The notes under the pieces are model-generated. The model was not told the DNA's origin. It did not search any database and was given only the letters and a program-made list of their open reading frames with translations. Shown one piece after another: positions 1 through 7,941 of a stretch of 26,589 bases of DNA; within the stretch, counting starts at the first letter, position 1; every line of letters begins with the position of its first letter. Both the position numbers and the translations under genes were made by a program. Origin of the DNA: Bacteroidaceae bacterium (GTDB lineage Bacteria; Bacteroidota; Bacteroidia; Bacteroidales; Bacteroidaceae); NCBI GenBank assembly GCA_017628775.1, contig JAGBYN010000029.1, forward strand, positions 1-26,589, in the 5' to 3' direction.

Positions 1-177
1 CTTTCTTCTTTTGAGAAGCAAAAAGAGTATGTTTTGACACTTCTTAGAAACTCGTATTAATAAGGTAGACGGATATAAAGAAACACATAACATCTGCAAA
101 TGAGAGGAACAAAGCCCATTTGAAAGGAATGTAAAGCCGCTTCTGTAACATGCCTCTTAGATTTGTCGATAAAGGCA

Positions 178-222
178 GTTTAGTTTACTCCTATTCTATA
201 TATACATTGGACTAAACTAAAC
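178..222. repeat. Inverted repeat, 14-bp arms
   Basis: Arms at 178-191 (GTTTAGTTTACTCC) and 209-222 (GGACTAAACTAAAC) are complementary at 13 of 14 positions around a 17-nt AT-rich loop. There is no T-tract after either arm, so an operator or a degenerate site is as likely as a terminator. No convincing gene lies in 1-276; I see nothing else in that stretch. Confidence 0.5.
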
Positions 223-276
223 CACTATATTCAATAGCTATCGCAGGTGCAATTTAAGTTCCAATTAAAGGCCATT

Positions 277-660
277 TTACCATGCAACGAAATGCAAATA
301 TGCTAAAAATTCTAAAATAATTGCGTTTTTGCAGATTTTATTAGTTTCTTTACAGAAATGCAGTCCCCTATCTGTCACCCGAACGAACTTTTGTTCTTCG
401 GCAAAACCTTGTAATACACTATGTATCAAATACTTGCAAGATTGCAAATAGGCATTAAAAAAATATTTTGCATCGAGAATTCCACTCTGCGGTTGTGTCT
501 GTACTTTTTGTTGGGCTAAAATGAAATTCTTGGCGTTTTGATATTCGTACCAAAGCTTGGTATTTTTTGTACCAGGCGTGGTACTTTTTCTACCAAAGCT
601 TGGTATTTTTTCTACCAGCCGTGGTATTTTTTTGTACCAAAGCCTGGTATTTTTTTTCAA
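277..660 (-). CDS. Doubtful hypothetical ORF reading through the palindrome array
   Basis: Open frame of 127 codons that I do not recognise. It has no ATG: the only start available is TTG at 660, and the frame stays open upstream to a stop at 709-711 without an ATG. The first 40 or so residues (rich in K, N, T, W, Y, with phrases such as RLWYKK and KLWYEY) are simply the translation of the palindrome array at 548-649, whose 21-22-bp spacing does not hold frame. The remainder (about residues 45-127) has a more protein-like composition, with a cysteine- and lysine-containing tail. It may be the 3' part of a decayed gene, or not coding at all. Confidence 0.25.
   Translation of the reverse strand: MKKNTRLWYKKIPRLVEKIPSFGRKSTTPGTKNTKLWYEYQNAKNFILAQQKVQTQPQSGILDAKYFFNAYLQSCKYLIHSVLQGFAEEQKFVRVTDRGLHFCKETNKICKNAIILEFLAYLHFVAW
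548..649. repeat. Array of five alternating TACCA...TGGTA palindromes
   Basis: Five short palindromes lie at 548-562, 570-583, 591-605, 613-626 and 635-649, separated by T-rich spacers of 7-8 nt. Two forms alternate A-B-A-B-A. The A form is 15 nt (TACCAAAGCTTGGTA twice, then AAAGCCT in the centre). The B form is 14 nt (TACCAGGCGTGGTA, TACCAGCCGTGGTA). Start-to-start spacing is 22, 21, 22 and 22 bp, so all units face about the same side of the helix. This suits binding by an oligomeric protein, or a repeat family. Function unknown. Confidence 0.8.
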
Positions 661-784
661 ACGGACAAAAGCAGTCGAATAATGGGAAGTTTGACGATTT
701 GTGTTGATTCACGATGGTTGTGCGTGGCGCGTTTTTGTCAAAATCTCATGTTTGCTTGTTGGCGAGAAATCTTGCCTTAAAATA

Positions 785-834
785 AAAACCAAGCAACCCG
801 AGGGTATGATGCTTTTCGGATTGCTTGGCTTTTT
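785..834 (-). terminator. Terminator after the GH110 gene
   Basis: The 8-bp stem CCAAGCAA (789-796) pairs with TTGCTTGG (821-828), with a partial CCGA/TCGG inner stem. It is followed on the minus strand by TTTTTATTTT, and on the plus strand by TTTTTT, so it could work in both directions. It lies 15-65 nt downstream of the GH110 stop codon. Confidence 0.75.
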
Positions 835-848
835 TGAATATCAATGAA

Positions 849-2663
849 TTACATGTTGTATTTCACGTCCTTTTGTTCGTCAAATCCATTTGAGAATTCG
901 TTGTTCTTGATTTTGACGTTGATGGCTCTTTCAAAGAGGAAGCGATGTTTGTTCCAGTGGAAGGGTTTAAAGTCGTTGTTTTGAATGATGGTGTTGTTTT
1001 TGAAGGTGAGCCCGTCGATCGACTTGGCGTAAACGATAGGTGCATCGAAGGTTTCAAAAACATTATCAGTAATCACTACGCCCTTTGTGCCTTTACCGCC
1101 ATGGAAGTACTTTTGTTGTGCCTTGAGGTTGGGTATTTCAGGGTAGATTGAAATCACGGCATTGGTGAATTGGAACATGCTTGTGAGGGCATTGATGAAG
1201 CGGTTGTTGCGAATAACCACATTGCGACAAGCGCCAGTTTCAAACCATCCGTTGCAATCACCGCAGAGTAAGATGGCAGTTCCTGACGTGTGGTCGAAAA
1301 GATTGCGTTCTACCACGACCTTCTTGGGTGTGCTGAACAAAGCACCACGAGCACGGTTGTTGCGGATCACGTTGTCGGCAAAATATACTCTTGGCGCCCA
1401 TTCTAAATTCTCAACGCCGTATTGTCCGTTGGCGATATCTTCGCTAACAGGTTTTTTGAACGTGATTTTGAATTGCTTGGCCCCTTGTGTGGTTTCTTTG
1501 TCGTAAGGTTCAATATCGGTCACCTCGTTTTGTGCGGTCACTTCCATGGTGTTTGAATTCACGAACTGCACCTTGTCGCCTTCGCCACCCCAGTAGAAGC
1601 CGTAGGCTTGTCCATGCATGTACTGCCCCACTACGGTGTTGTTGCTCAAGCGCTTAACGATGCGCAAGTAAGTGCCGTGAACATTAATGGCATCGTCCAT
1701 CATACCTTCGTACAAACCTCCTACAGAAACGATTTTGCCCTTACAACCAGAGAAGTGTGTTGCGTCGGCTTGGGTTGTGAAATAGCGGTCGCTGTTGGCT
1801 CTGATGGCTACGTTGAATCGATTCAGAGTGATGTTTTCGCAGATTTGTGCGAGCAGACCCATACCTTCCGCGTAATGTACGGTGATGTTTTCAAGTGTGG
1901 TGTCGTCATTGCCATAAAGGAAAATGCCAGGTGTGGGGCGTGCATAAGAGCGCATGGCAATGACTGTGCCGGGAATGAGGCGTGCATCTTTCCACGGTGC
2001 ACGGATGGTACGTGGTGCAATTTCCTCCACATTGCTTGTGCCCAGTCCGATGTCGCTGGTGCTATACACCACGCGTTTGGTGTCGCCCTCAAAGGCAATG
2101 CCCCATCCGGGTTGGATGTGCCAATTTTCATCGTAGGCAATGAAGCGTCCGTTGTCAATCTTATAATTGACGTAGGGCGCAACCTCGTAGGTGATGGTGC
2201 CTTGCGCAGCATTGTTTTCAATCACCTTTACTTGTGTGATTTGCGGAATACGCGTGTCAACTGAGAAGTTCTTTAGCGTGCAATCATCGCAATCCAGCAT
2301 GGCAATGGGGAGCATGCGGCCATTCATGTAAAAAGAAGCACCTCCTCCGTCGAGCGTGAAGTCTTCCATGTCTTCAATGATAATCGCCACGCTTTTGGGA
2401 TTGTCTTGGTCGTGGTTGCTGATGTAGAGTTCGCGTATGTTTGCTTTACTATGGTTGAAGTCGTAGTCGCCCGCTTCTAACTTCAAAACGGCTTTGCCTT
2501 TGCTGTTGGATTTGATGTGTTCCAATGCTTTAGAAAAAGCCTTGGTCATGTCTGCACCAGTGTTGGGGATGATGCCGTAATCTTTTCCATGAAATACTTG
2601 CTGTCCCCATGCTGCAGTGCAGGCAAAGAGGATGGTTGCTAAGGTTAGAATGTGTTTCTTCAT
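849..2663 (-). CDS. Alpha-1,3-galactosidase, GH110 family, secreted
   Basis: 604 residues. The start chosen is the ATG at 2661-2663, because it begins a clean signal peptide (MKKHILTLATILFACTAAWG, then Q). The longer frame to 2711 would add 16 polar residues and overlap the upstream gene. The mature protein has the pattern of a right-handed parallel beta-helix. It carries two GH110 hallmark stretches: YFTTQADATHFSGCKGKI (Asp about 300) and GLYEGMMDDAINVHGTYLRI (Asp-Asp 323-324). Acidic residues in these regions are implicated in catalysis in characterised GH110 enzymes. The family removes terminal alpha-1,3-linked galactose, as in blood-group B and linear B glycans, by an inverting mechanism. 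The export signal suggests action in the periplasm or at the cell surface. The gene lies 37 bp after the WbqC-like gene and ends in a terminator. No SusC/D pair is visible beside it. Confidence 0.9.
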   Translation of the reverse strand: MKKHILTLATILFACTAAWGQQVFHGKDYGIIPNTGADMTKAFSKALEHIKSNSKGKAVLKLEAGDYDFNHSKANIRELYISNHDQDNPKSVAIIIEDMEDFTLDGGGASFYMNGRMLPIAMLDCDDCTLKNFSVDTRIPQITQVKVIENNAAQGTITYEVAPYVNYKIDNGRFIAYDENWHIQPGWGIAFEGDTKRVVYSTSDIGLGTSNVEEIAPRTIRAPWKDARLIPGTVIAMRSYARPTPGIFLYGNDDTTLENITVHYAEGMGLLAQICENITLNRFNVAIRANSDRYFTTQADATHFSGCKGKIVSVGGLYEGMMDDAINVHGTYLRIVKRLSNNTVVGQYMHGQAYGFYWGGEGDKVQFVNSNTMEVTAQNEVTDIEPYDKETTQGAKQFKITFKKPVSEDIANGQYGVENLEWAPRVYFADNVIRNNRARGALFSTPKKVVVERNLFDHTSGTAILLCGDCNGWFETGACRNVVIRNNRFINALTSMFQFTNAVISIYPEIPNLKAQQKYFHGGKGTKGVVITDNVFETFDAPIVYAKSIDGLTFKNNTIIQNNDFKPFHWNKHRFLFERAINVKIKNNEFSNGFDEQKDVKYNM

Positions 2664-2700
2664 AAATGAAATATAAGATTTGGAGTTAGTTTCCTGTGGT

Positions 2701-3327
2701 TTAAAGTTCAAAATCTTTAAGCACCAGGCGTGTTTCTGGTCCCATATTGAAGAGCAGGTCGAGGATGCTTAGGTGAGGAATGAAACCATGTTTGTGGGCA
2801 AAGACCTGGTAGTAGGGCTTAGCATTCCAGATCGGTGCACTTGCGGCGTTTTGCAAGTTGGGAAAATTTCGAAGGTCGATGTCATAGGCTTCACGCCCTT
2901 CATATTGCGTGGTTGTGGTGAACGCTGCGCTTAAGTCAAGCAATTCAAGTATGGTGCGTTGTAAACCTTCGTTGAAATCGGTCAAAAATGTGATTTCGCG
3001 TTCGTAAAAAGGTCGCAGACTGTCGGCGTAATAGTCGAAAAAAGGACTGCGTTCGTAATAGCTTTGCAAGGCATTCCAATGTTGGTGGCGCCAATGACCA
3101 TGGTCGGATATTTTAACATCGCGCATGAGCATCTTCCCTTTTTCAGATTTTTCCACAGGGATGGTGAGCATTTCTGCGCCGTTGGGACCTGCAATCCAAC
3201 AACGGTTTCGAATGGTTTGTTTGATGTAGTGCTCACAGTGTTCAATGTGGGATTCGGGATGCGCATAGAGGTGTGCATAGTAAGGCACAGGCGCAGCGTA
3301 GGCTGAAGGAAGGATTATTTTTTTCAT
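2701..3327 (-). CDS. WbqC-like family protein
   Basis: 208 residues, cytoplasmic, starting MKKIILPSAYAAPVPYYAHL. The N-terminal PS-Y-P-YY pattern, the N-R-I-GPNG segment (about residues 41-51) and the later HWRHQHWNAL...YYERSPFF stretch match the WbqC family (PF08889). Members occur in O-antigen and sugar-modification loci and as a stand-alone conserved gene in Bacteroidota; their biochemical role is not settled. Its ATG overlaps the stop of the upstream S26 gene (ATGA, 3324-3327), so translation is probably coupled. Linkage of a WbqC gene to a signal peptidase homologue is, from memory, common in Bacteroidales. Confidence 0.85.
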   Translation of the reverse strand: MKKIILPSAYAAPVPYYAHLYAHPESHIEHCEHYIKQTIRNRCWIAGPNGAEMLTIPVEKSEKGKMLMRDVKISDHGHWRHQHWNALQSYYERSPFFDYYADSLRPFYEREITFLTDFNEGLQRTILELLDLSAAFTTTTQYEGREAYDIDLRNFPNLQNAASAPIWNAKPYYQVFAHKHGFIPHLSILDLLFNMGPETRLVLKDFEL

Positions 3328-3956
3328 TCAATAGTCAAGAATAAACGGTCGAAACGTAGGTCGCCATCTTTCATACCGTAGCTGATGCAGATCGGTGCAC
3401 CAAGCATGGCATTTAGGGGGATGAAACCGAAAGTTGTGGTGTGTGTTTCAAGCCAAAAGTAATCATTGAGGAATGCCACGTGCTTCACGCGTTTGCCGTT
3501 GATAAGGAGCTCTCCGCCTTCACGATACGTGACAAAGGCTTTTTCTAATTTTAGCAGATGCCACAATAAGCGGGCATTGTAGGGGGTGACTTCTACATCC
3601 ACGCCTTTCTGAGGCACGATGATAGGCACAGCATCATTCGAACGGCATTTTTGTTCAAAGATGTTGCGTTCTGTGTCGTACCACAAGGTGTCGCCAGGAA
3701 TAGCCTTGCAGGCTGCAAAGCATATTGGTTTTTCAGGCATGTAGGGATGATGAAACACTACACGATCGCCTCGCTGTGGGGGCGACGATGAACGATAGGC
3801 CCAACGATTCACCAGAATGCGGTCGTTAGGTTCTATGCCCCATTCCACCAAAGCGCCTGACGACACGTACTGCGTGATGCAGAAACGCTGCACCACAACT
3901 AAGAGGCACAAGGCGATAAGCATGGGGAGAATGTAGTATTTTAAGAAATGCTTCAT
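3324..3956 (-). CDS. Divergent signal peptidase I (S26) homologue
   Basis: 210 residues with one N-terminal membrane segment (about residues 8-23). S26 landmarks follow in order: IEPNDRILVNRWAY (41-54) corresponds to the conserved GDxILVxK region, RGDRVVFHHP (62-71) to the R-GD-VVF box, and CKAIPGD (83-89) holds the position of the catalytic lysine (K84). The serine box reads SSGALVEWG (32-40), where active enzymes have SGSM, so the catalytic serine position appears to be alanine. The usual GDN-DSR box near the C-terminus is also not evident. It may be an inactive or repurposed paralogue, with the true LepB elsewhere. It is translationally coupled to the WbqC-like gene downstream. Family membership is fairly sure; peptidase activity is doubtful. 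Confidence 0.8.
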   Translation of the reverse strand: MKHFLKYYILPMLIALCLLVVVQRFCITQYVSSGALVEWGIEPNDRILVNRWAYRSSSPPQRGDRVVFHHPYMPEKPICFAACKAIPGDTLWYDTERNIFEQKCRSNDAVPIIVPQKGVDVEVTPYNARLLWHLLKLEKAFVTYREGGELLINGKRVKHVAFLNDYFWLETHTTTFGFIPLNAMLGAPICISYGMKDGDLRFDRLFLTIE

Positions 3957-4022
3957 GAGTAGAAGTTTGTGGGCTATTTGCTGTTAGCCGTTTGGGTTGA
4001 GAGACGTGAAAAGAATGAGAAG

Positions 4023-4063
4023 CTTCACTTTCCTGAAGAATAGACCCCGCCTTTGAAGTGAGG
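4023..4063 (-). terminator. Weak hairpin after the S41 protease gene
   Basis: CTTCACTT (4023-4030) pairs with AAGTGAGG (4056-4063), including one G-T pair, and is followed on the minus strand by a pyrimidine-rich run. It lies 27 nt past the S41 stop codon. It may partly separate transcription of the S41/DUF3316 genes from the S26-WbqC-GH110 genes. Confidence 0.35.
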
Positions 4064-4089
4064 TTGGTTGCTCTTCTTTATATCACCGA

Positions 4090-5133
4090 CTATGGTTTGG
4101 CGTTTTTAAGGTGTTTGCGCGCTGCTTCAATAATGGTGTCGATGCTTCGGGCAAAGTCCTCAGTGGTGATATCAACCTTGATGTCAGGGGCAATACCGTG
4201 TTCGGTGTGTTCGCCCTCGCGGTTGAACATGGGGCATGCCGAAAAGCGCACCATCCATCCATTGGGTAGTTCAGACACGAAGGGCATTCCGCTACCACCG
4301 CCTGTTTGATCGCCCATAACCGTGACGTTGGGTAATCCCTTTAAAAACATAACCATACTGTTGGCAGCGCTATACGTGCGTCGGTTGGTGAGCAGAACCA
4401 ATGGCTTTTGCCAACGTAACCCTTCAAAAGGTTCTACGTAAAGAGGATCGGGATTTGAGAAAGCGTCGTGGGCGGCAGCCGTTTTGTGGGTCATGTAGCC
4501 TACGTGCGTCTTTTCATTAACAAAGAGCGAAGCCAACTGCTCGGCTGCGGTGAGCATGCCCCCGCCATTGTGGCGTAGGTCTAAAATAAGTCCGTCGCAC
4601 AGCGCCAGGTGACGCATCATTTCGTGTAAGGCACCATTGCCCCATTTTGATTCAAACGAGGCGCAGCGTACATAAGCGATGTTGTCCTGTAAGATTCTGT
4701 ATTTTAATGTGCCTGTAGTGCGATAATCTTCGGTGAAACCGAGGTATTTGCGTTCTAACGTATCGGAGAAGTTGGCTGGAAAACGATCAAACCAAGCACC
4801 ATAGCGTGCGGTGCCGTATGTGGAAACTAAATTCACATGGCCATCGCGCAATTCACAACATAGTTCAGACAAAACCTCAAATAATTGTTCTTCCGTCATG
4901 CGTTCATCAATGCGCTGGACATATTCGTTGTATTGTTCTTGCCAATTCAAACCAAATGCTTGAGCCTTATGTTCAAAAAAGCAATAACGCGTATCGAAAG
5001 TGGACCACAATGCATGAAACACACCATGGCGCGAAGTGTTGGGCACTTCTTCTGTGATGCATCCCGTGCAAAATATCATAAGGATGGCATAAAGTAAAGT
5101 GTGGCAATAGCGATTAAAAGAGAAATGGTTCAT
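4090..5133 (-). CDS. S41 family (C-terminal-processing-like) peptidase, probable lipoprotein
   Basis: 347 residues. The N-terminus has a hydrophobic stretch (about 11-22) ending in CTGC, a non-classical lipobox that would place Cys25 at the membrane anchor. A helical region with ELRDGHVNL (94-102) comes next, then the S41 core. DGLILDLRHNGGG (180-192) is the family's most conserved strand and turn. NRRTYSAANSMVMFLK (250-265) contains the candidate nucleophile Ser255, and GDQTGGGSG (275-283) follows. No PDZ domain is evident, so it is a short form. S41 members cleave near protein C-termini or degrade peptides in the periplasm. It follows the DUF3316 gene by 62 bp on the same strand and probably shares its promoter. 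Substrate unknown. Confidence 0.88.
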   Translation of the reverse strand: MNHFSFNRYCHTLLYAILMIFCTGCITEEVPNTSRHGVFHALWSTFDTRYCFFEHKAQAFGLNWQEQYNEYVQRIDERMTEEQLFEVLSELCCELRDGHVNLVSTYGTARYGAWFDRFPANFSDTLERKYLGFTEDYRTTGTLKYRILQDNIAYVRCASFESKWGNGALHEMMRHLALCDGLILDLRHNGGGMLTAAEQLASLFVNEKTHVGYMTHKTAAAHDAFSNPDPLYVEPFEGLRWQKPLVLLTNRRTYSAANSMVMFLKGLPNVTVMGDQTGGGSGMPFVSELPNGWMVRFSACPMFNREGEHTEHGIAPDIKVDITTEDFARSIDTIIEAARKHLKNAKP

Positions 5134-5195
5134 GGGTCAAGTGAGGGTGAGGCGAAATTTGGGTGCAAGGAGTAAAAGCTTAGAGGTATGGTCTT

Positions 5196-5990
5196 TTACT
5201 TGCTGCAGCGTAAGAAGGTTGCTGCATAGCCAATCATCAATCCGTTGGTCCAAGTGTGCCGTTTAAGGTGGTGCAACTTACTTTGTCGGGCTTCGCCCCA
5301 ATAGCCCACCAATAAAGCGGACTTTTTAAATGGAATTTCCAATGTGAACAGCATTCGTGCCGTGGGGGCGTTAAAAGGATGAGTCACAACAACGTTGTTG
5401 TCATAGTGTCCCAAAGAGAATATTTCGTAGTACGATTGACCGTAGTGGGGTGAGAATGCTGCGCCGAGCATGGGCAGGTCAATCCTGCCATTCACAGCCA
5501 TATTTTTCTTGAAGCAACTGAAAGCGTAACGTGCTGCGGCCGACGCACCCGCGGCAATGCTTAATCGACCTTGTGCGGGGTTATTGCCACCCTTGAGATT
5601 ATATGTGAATCCAGCACCCACTTCAATCATCGGTCCTATTGAAACGTTAAATTGTGGTGTGCATTCAAAGCAATATCGCCATGCCCAGTCCAATTGTAAT
5701 TGTCCGTCCCATTCCGAGCAATCATCGGTGGGGTTGGACACAAAACCAATATTACCCCAGCAAGAATGCTGAAACTGCCAGGCTGAAAGGCTATCGTTCA
5801 ACGCACGAAGCGAAGAGGCGTGGTACTGCACTGATGTGCCCGTGTATTCTAATGGCGATAAATATGTGTCAAGCACATTTGTATGAGCTACACCGATCAT
5901 TCGGTTGCGCTCAATGTGTTGACTCCTGGCAGAATTGCAGAAACAAAAGGTTAGAAAAAAGATGAAAATACAGTAATATCGATAGGTCAT
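5196..5990 (-). CDS. DUF3316 family exported protein
   Basis: 264 residues with a signal peptide (membrane segment about 7-20, then SARSQ). The early RNRMIGVAHTNVLDTYLSPL stretch, followed by EYTGTSV, is characteristic of DUF3316, a family largely restricted to Bacteroidota and without assigned function. The alternating hydrophobic, glycine- and aromatic-rich strands in the rest, ending in an aromatic-rich region (GLMIGYAATF), suggest an outer-membrane beta-barrel; this is inference. First gene of a likely two-gene unit with the S41 lipoprotein, preceded by a TAnnTTTG element at 6030-6037. Confidence 0.75.
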   Translation of the reverse strand: MTYRYYCIFIFFLTFCFCNSARSQHIERNRMIGVAHTNVLDTYLSPLEYTGTSVQYHASSLRALNDSLSAWQFQHSCWGNIGFVSNPTDDCSEWDGQLQLDWAWRYCFECTPQFNVSIGPMIEVGAGFTYNLKGGNNPAQGRLSIAAGASAAARYAFSCFKKNMAVNGRIDLPMLGAAFSPHYGQSYYEIFSLGHYDNNVVVTHPFNAPTARMLFTLEIPFKKSALLVGYWGEARQSKLHHLKRHTWTNGLMIGYAATFLRCSK

Positions 5991-6029
5991 GAATGGCTTA
6001 TGTCAGGTTTTGCAAACATTTCTCAACGG

Positions 6030-6037
6030 CAAAGATA
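6030..6037 (-). promoter_or_regulatory. -7 element (TATCTTTG) for the DUF3316 gene
   Basis: Reads TATCTTTG on the minus strand, an exact TAnnTTTG match 40 nt upstream of the ATG at 5990. No good -33 TTTG lies at the expected 19-21-bp spacing. A second TATCTTTG occurs further upstream at 6103-6110. Confidence 0.5.
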
Positions 6038-6113
6038 GCAAAAGGCGAGAATAAAAGGTTCAAGTTTACTTGAATATTTTATCGAGCCGCCCATATCTTA
6101 TTCAAAGATAGCA

Positions 6114-6141
6114 CAGTTGTACAGAGTACAGAGTACAACTG
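6114..6141. repeat. Perfect 9-bp hairpin with internal direct repeat
   Basis: CAGTTGTAC (6114-6122) and GTACAACTG (6133-6141) are perfectly complementary around a 10-nt loop. The loop and arms also form the direct repeat acagagtacagagtac. No T-tract follows. Confidence 0.6.
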
Positions 6142-6177
6142 CCATTCGGAACCATCATTCGCTGTGTGTTTTTTTTC

Positions 6178-6375
6178 TCACGCAAAGATGCAAAGAAACG
6201 CAAAGTCTTTTGCAATGGTTTGAGGAAAACGGGCTGAAGGCCCAATGAGCACCCAGCCCAGGGCAGAGTGAACGCAGTGAACGTCACCCTGGGTAAATAC
6301 AGCAGGATATGTTCGCACTGTAAGTGCAAAAGCATATTCGAGCAAAGAATCTTTGTTAGAGATGAGCTCATCTCT
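6178..6375. repeat. Structured interspersed-repeat-like element (REP/BIME-like)
   Basis: In order: three copies of GCAAAG at 6182-6205; hairpin GGGCTGAAGGCCC (6231-6243); long hairpin CCCAGGG (6257-6263) with CCCTGGG (6287-6293), whose loop carries repeated GTGAACG; nested hairpin ATATG...CATAT (6307-6311 and 6333-6337) around GCACTGTAAGTGC (6315-6327); CAAAGAATCTTTG (6343-6355); and the perfect 18-bp palindrome at 6358-6375 centred on GAGCTC. Short minus-strand frames cross this DNA, but the density of palindromes argues for a noncoding repeat. The rest of the gene-free stretch 5991-6561 holds promoters and nothing else I can identify. Confidence 0.6.
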
Positions 6376-6508
6376 CAACTCTAAATTCGTGTTCGTTAAC
6401 CGTAGAAAGGGCTTAAAAAGATCTTTTTAGTTTGCAGTTCTTGCACCATGATGTTAAACACAAGCGTATGTGTACTTATTTCATAGTATCTCGCTCAACT
6501 TTTTTTCG

Positions 6509-6516
6509 TAAATTTG
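6509..6516 (+). promoter_or_regulatory. -7 element (TAAATTTG) for dedA
   Basis: Exact TAnnTTTG match 45 nt upstream of the DedA ATG at 6562. The -33 region around 6484-6490 does not match TTTG well. Confidence 0.6.
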
Positions 6517-6561
6517 CGCTCGATATACCTTTGAATATTAAATCTTAATTATTATAACCCT

Positions 6562-7209
6562 ATGCAAGAAATTATCATTTGGTTGCTTGAACATCTCAAT
6601 TACTGGACTGTAACCATCTTTATGGCTATTGAAAGTTCATTTATTCCTTTCCCCTCTGAAGTCGTTGTGCCTCCTGCCGCATGGCTTTCAGGATCTTCAG
6701 ATGAATTAACTTTTATTGGTGTTGTGGTGTTTGCAACGATCGGTGCTGACATGGGTGCCTTGGTGAATTACTATTTAGCAAAGTTCTTGGGTCGCCCCTT
6801 TATTTATAAGTTTGCCCGCAGCCGTTGGGGGCGTTACTGCTTGATTAGCGAAGAGAAGGTTAAGTTGGCTGAAGACTATTTTGTGAAGAATGGTGCGACA
6901 TCAACATTCGTGGGTCGTTTGCTTCCTGCTATCCGTCAGTTGATTTCTATCCCTGCAGGTTTGTCAAATATGCACCTCGGTAAGTTCCTCTTCTACACCA
7001 CGCTTGGCGCTGGTATTTGGAATTTTGTGTTGGCAGCAATTGGTTATGCAATTTATAAGATGTTCCCTGTGATCGATACGCCACAAAAAGTGGCTGATAA
7101 GGCTGCAGAATACAGTCACCAAATCGGCTATGGCATCCTTGCAGTGGTGGCATTGGTTGTTGTTTACTTCTTGTTTAAGAAATTCTCAAAAACGGGTTCT
7201 AAGCAGTAG
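6562..7209 (+). CDS. DedA family inner-membrane protein
   Basis: 215 residues, four or five hydrophobic segments, normal length for the family. FIPFPSE (27-33) holds the conserved membrane-embedded glutamate. [18 protein letters not shown] (116-133) is the diagnostic FxGR-hP-hR-h-PAG motif with its essential arginines. DedA/SNARE-associated (PF09335) proteins are polyprenyl-phosphate or phospholipid translocases; some recycle undecaprenyl phosphate to the inner leaflet, and loss affects envelope integrity and polymyxin resistance. The C-terminus has a last membrane helix and a lysine-rich tail. It is followed after 38 bp by the LolD-like gene, probably in one transcript. The exact lipid substrate cannot be read from the sequence. 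Confidence 0.92.
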   Translation: MQEIIIWLLEHLNYWTVTIFMAIESSFIPFPSEVVVPPAAWLSGSSDELTFIGVVVFATIGADMGALVNYYLAKFLGRPFIYKFARSRWGRYCLISEEKVKLAEDYFVKNGATSTFVGRLLPAIRQLISIPAGLSNMHLGKFLFYTTLGAGIWNFVLAAIGYAIYKMFPVIDTPQKVADKAAEYSHQIGYGILAVVALVVVYFLFKKFSKTGSKQ

Positions 7210-7247
7210 TTTGCAGCTGCTCGTTTATTAATGTTCGTCTTCAAAAC

Positions 7248-7898
7248 ATGATTAATCTTCAAAATATCCATAAATCGTTCGGGAGTCTTGAAGTCTTAAA
7301 AGGGATTGACCTTCACGTGAATCCGCATGAAGTGGTGAGTATTGTAGGCCCAAGTGGTGCTGGTAAAACAACTTTACTGCAAATCTTGGGAACGCTCTTG
7401 CAACCCGATTCTGGCACCATAAACATCGCTGGTGTTGATCTTCAGAAGATGAAATTGGCGGAACTGGCTCGTTTTCGCAATCAGCATATAGGCTTTATCT
7501 TTCAATTTCATCAACTTTTGCCCGAATTTACTGCACTCGAGAATGTGATGATTCCTGGGATTATTGCAGGGCAGAAGCATAAGGATATCGAACAGCGGGC
7601 TAAGGAATTGCTTGATTTTATGGGCCTAACTCACCGTTTAGCTCATAAGCCCAACGAACTCTCGGGTGGAGAAAATCAAAGGGTGGCAGTGGCGAGAGCA
7701 CTTTTAAACAAGCCTGACGTAATCCTTGCTGATGAACCTACCGGAAGTTTGGATTCAGCCAACCGCAATGAACTATATAAATTATTCTTTGATTTACGCG
7801 ATAACTTCGGTCAAACATTAGTCATTGTTACGCACGACGAAGAATTGTCAAAACTTACAGACCGGACCATTCATCTCTTGGACGGAAGTGTGGTTTAA
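7248..7898 (+). CDS. lolD: ABC transporter ATPase, LolD/MacB type
   Basis: 216 residues, a single nucleotide-binding domain. Walker A is GPSGAGKT (34-41), the Q-loop is at [10 protein letters not shown] (about 85-94), the ABC signature LSGGENQR (138-145), Walker B DVILADEP (157-164), the D-loop GSLD, and the switch histidine lies in [22 protein letters not shown] and the signature variant are typical of LolD, which powers extraction of lipoproteins from the inner membrane with LolC/E. No permease gene is nearby, which is common in Bacteroidota. A MacB-like exporter ATPase is the alternative. It lies 38 bp after dedA and 43 bp before the CvfB-like gene. Confidence 0.85.
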   Translation: MINLQNIHKSFGSLEVLKGIDLHVNPHEVVSIVGPSGAGKTTLLQILGTLLQPDSGTINIAGVDLQKMKLAELARFRNQHIGFIFQFHQLLPEFTALENVMIPGIIAGQKHKDIEQRAKELLDFMGLTHRLAHKPNELSGGENQRVAVARALLNKPDVILADEPTGSLDSANRNELYKLFFDLRDNFGQTLVIVTHDEELSKLTDRTIHLLDGSVV

Positions 7899-7941
7899 TC
7901 AATATTTTAAGCCATTTAGTTCTCCATAAACAAACGACGAT

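Noticed and set aside
1..60. Open frame of 19 codons ending at TAA (58-60), possibly the end of a gene outside the window
   Set aside because: Too short to distinguish from chance, with no recognisable motif.
1608..2264. 218-codon plus-strand frame inside the GH110 gene
   Set aside because: Shadow of the GH110 coding sequence; no family features.
6102..6378. Two minus-strand frames of 66 and 89 codons
   Set aside because: They overlap each other and run across multiple hairpins and short repeats; no family features, promoter or ribosome binding site.
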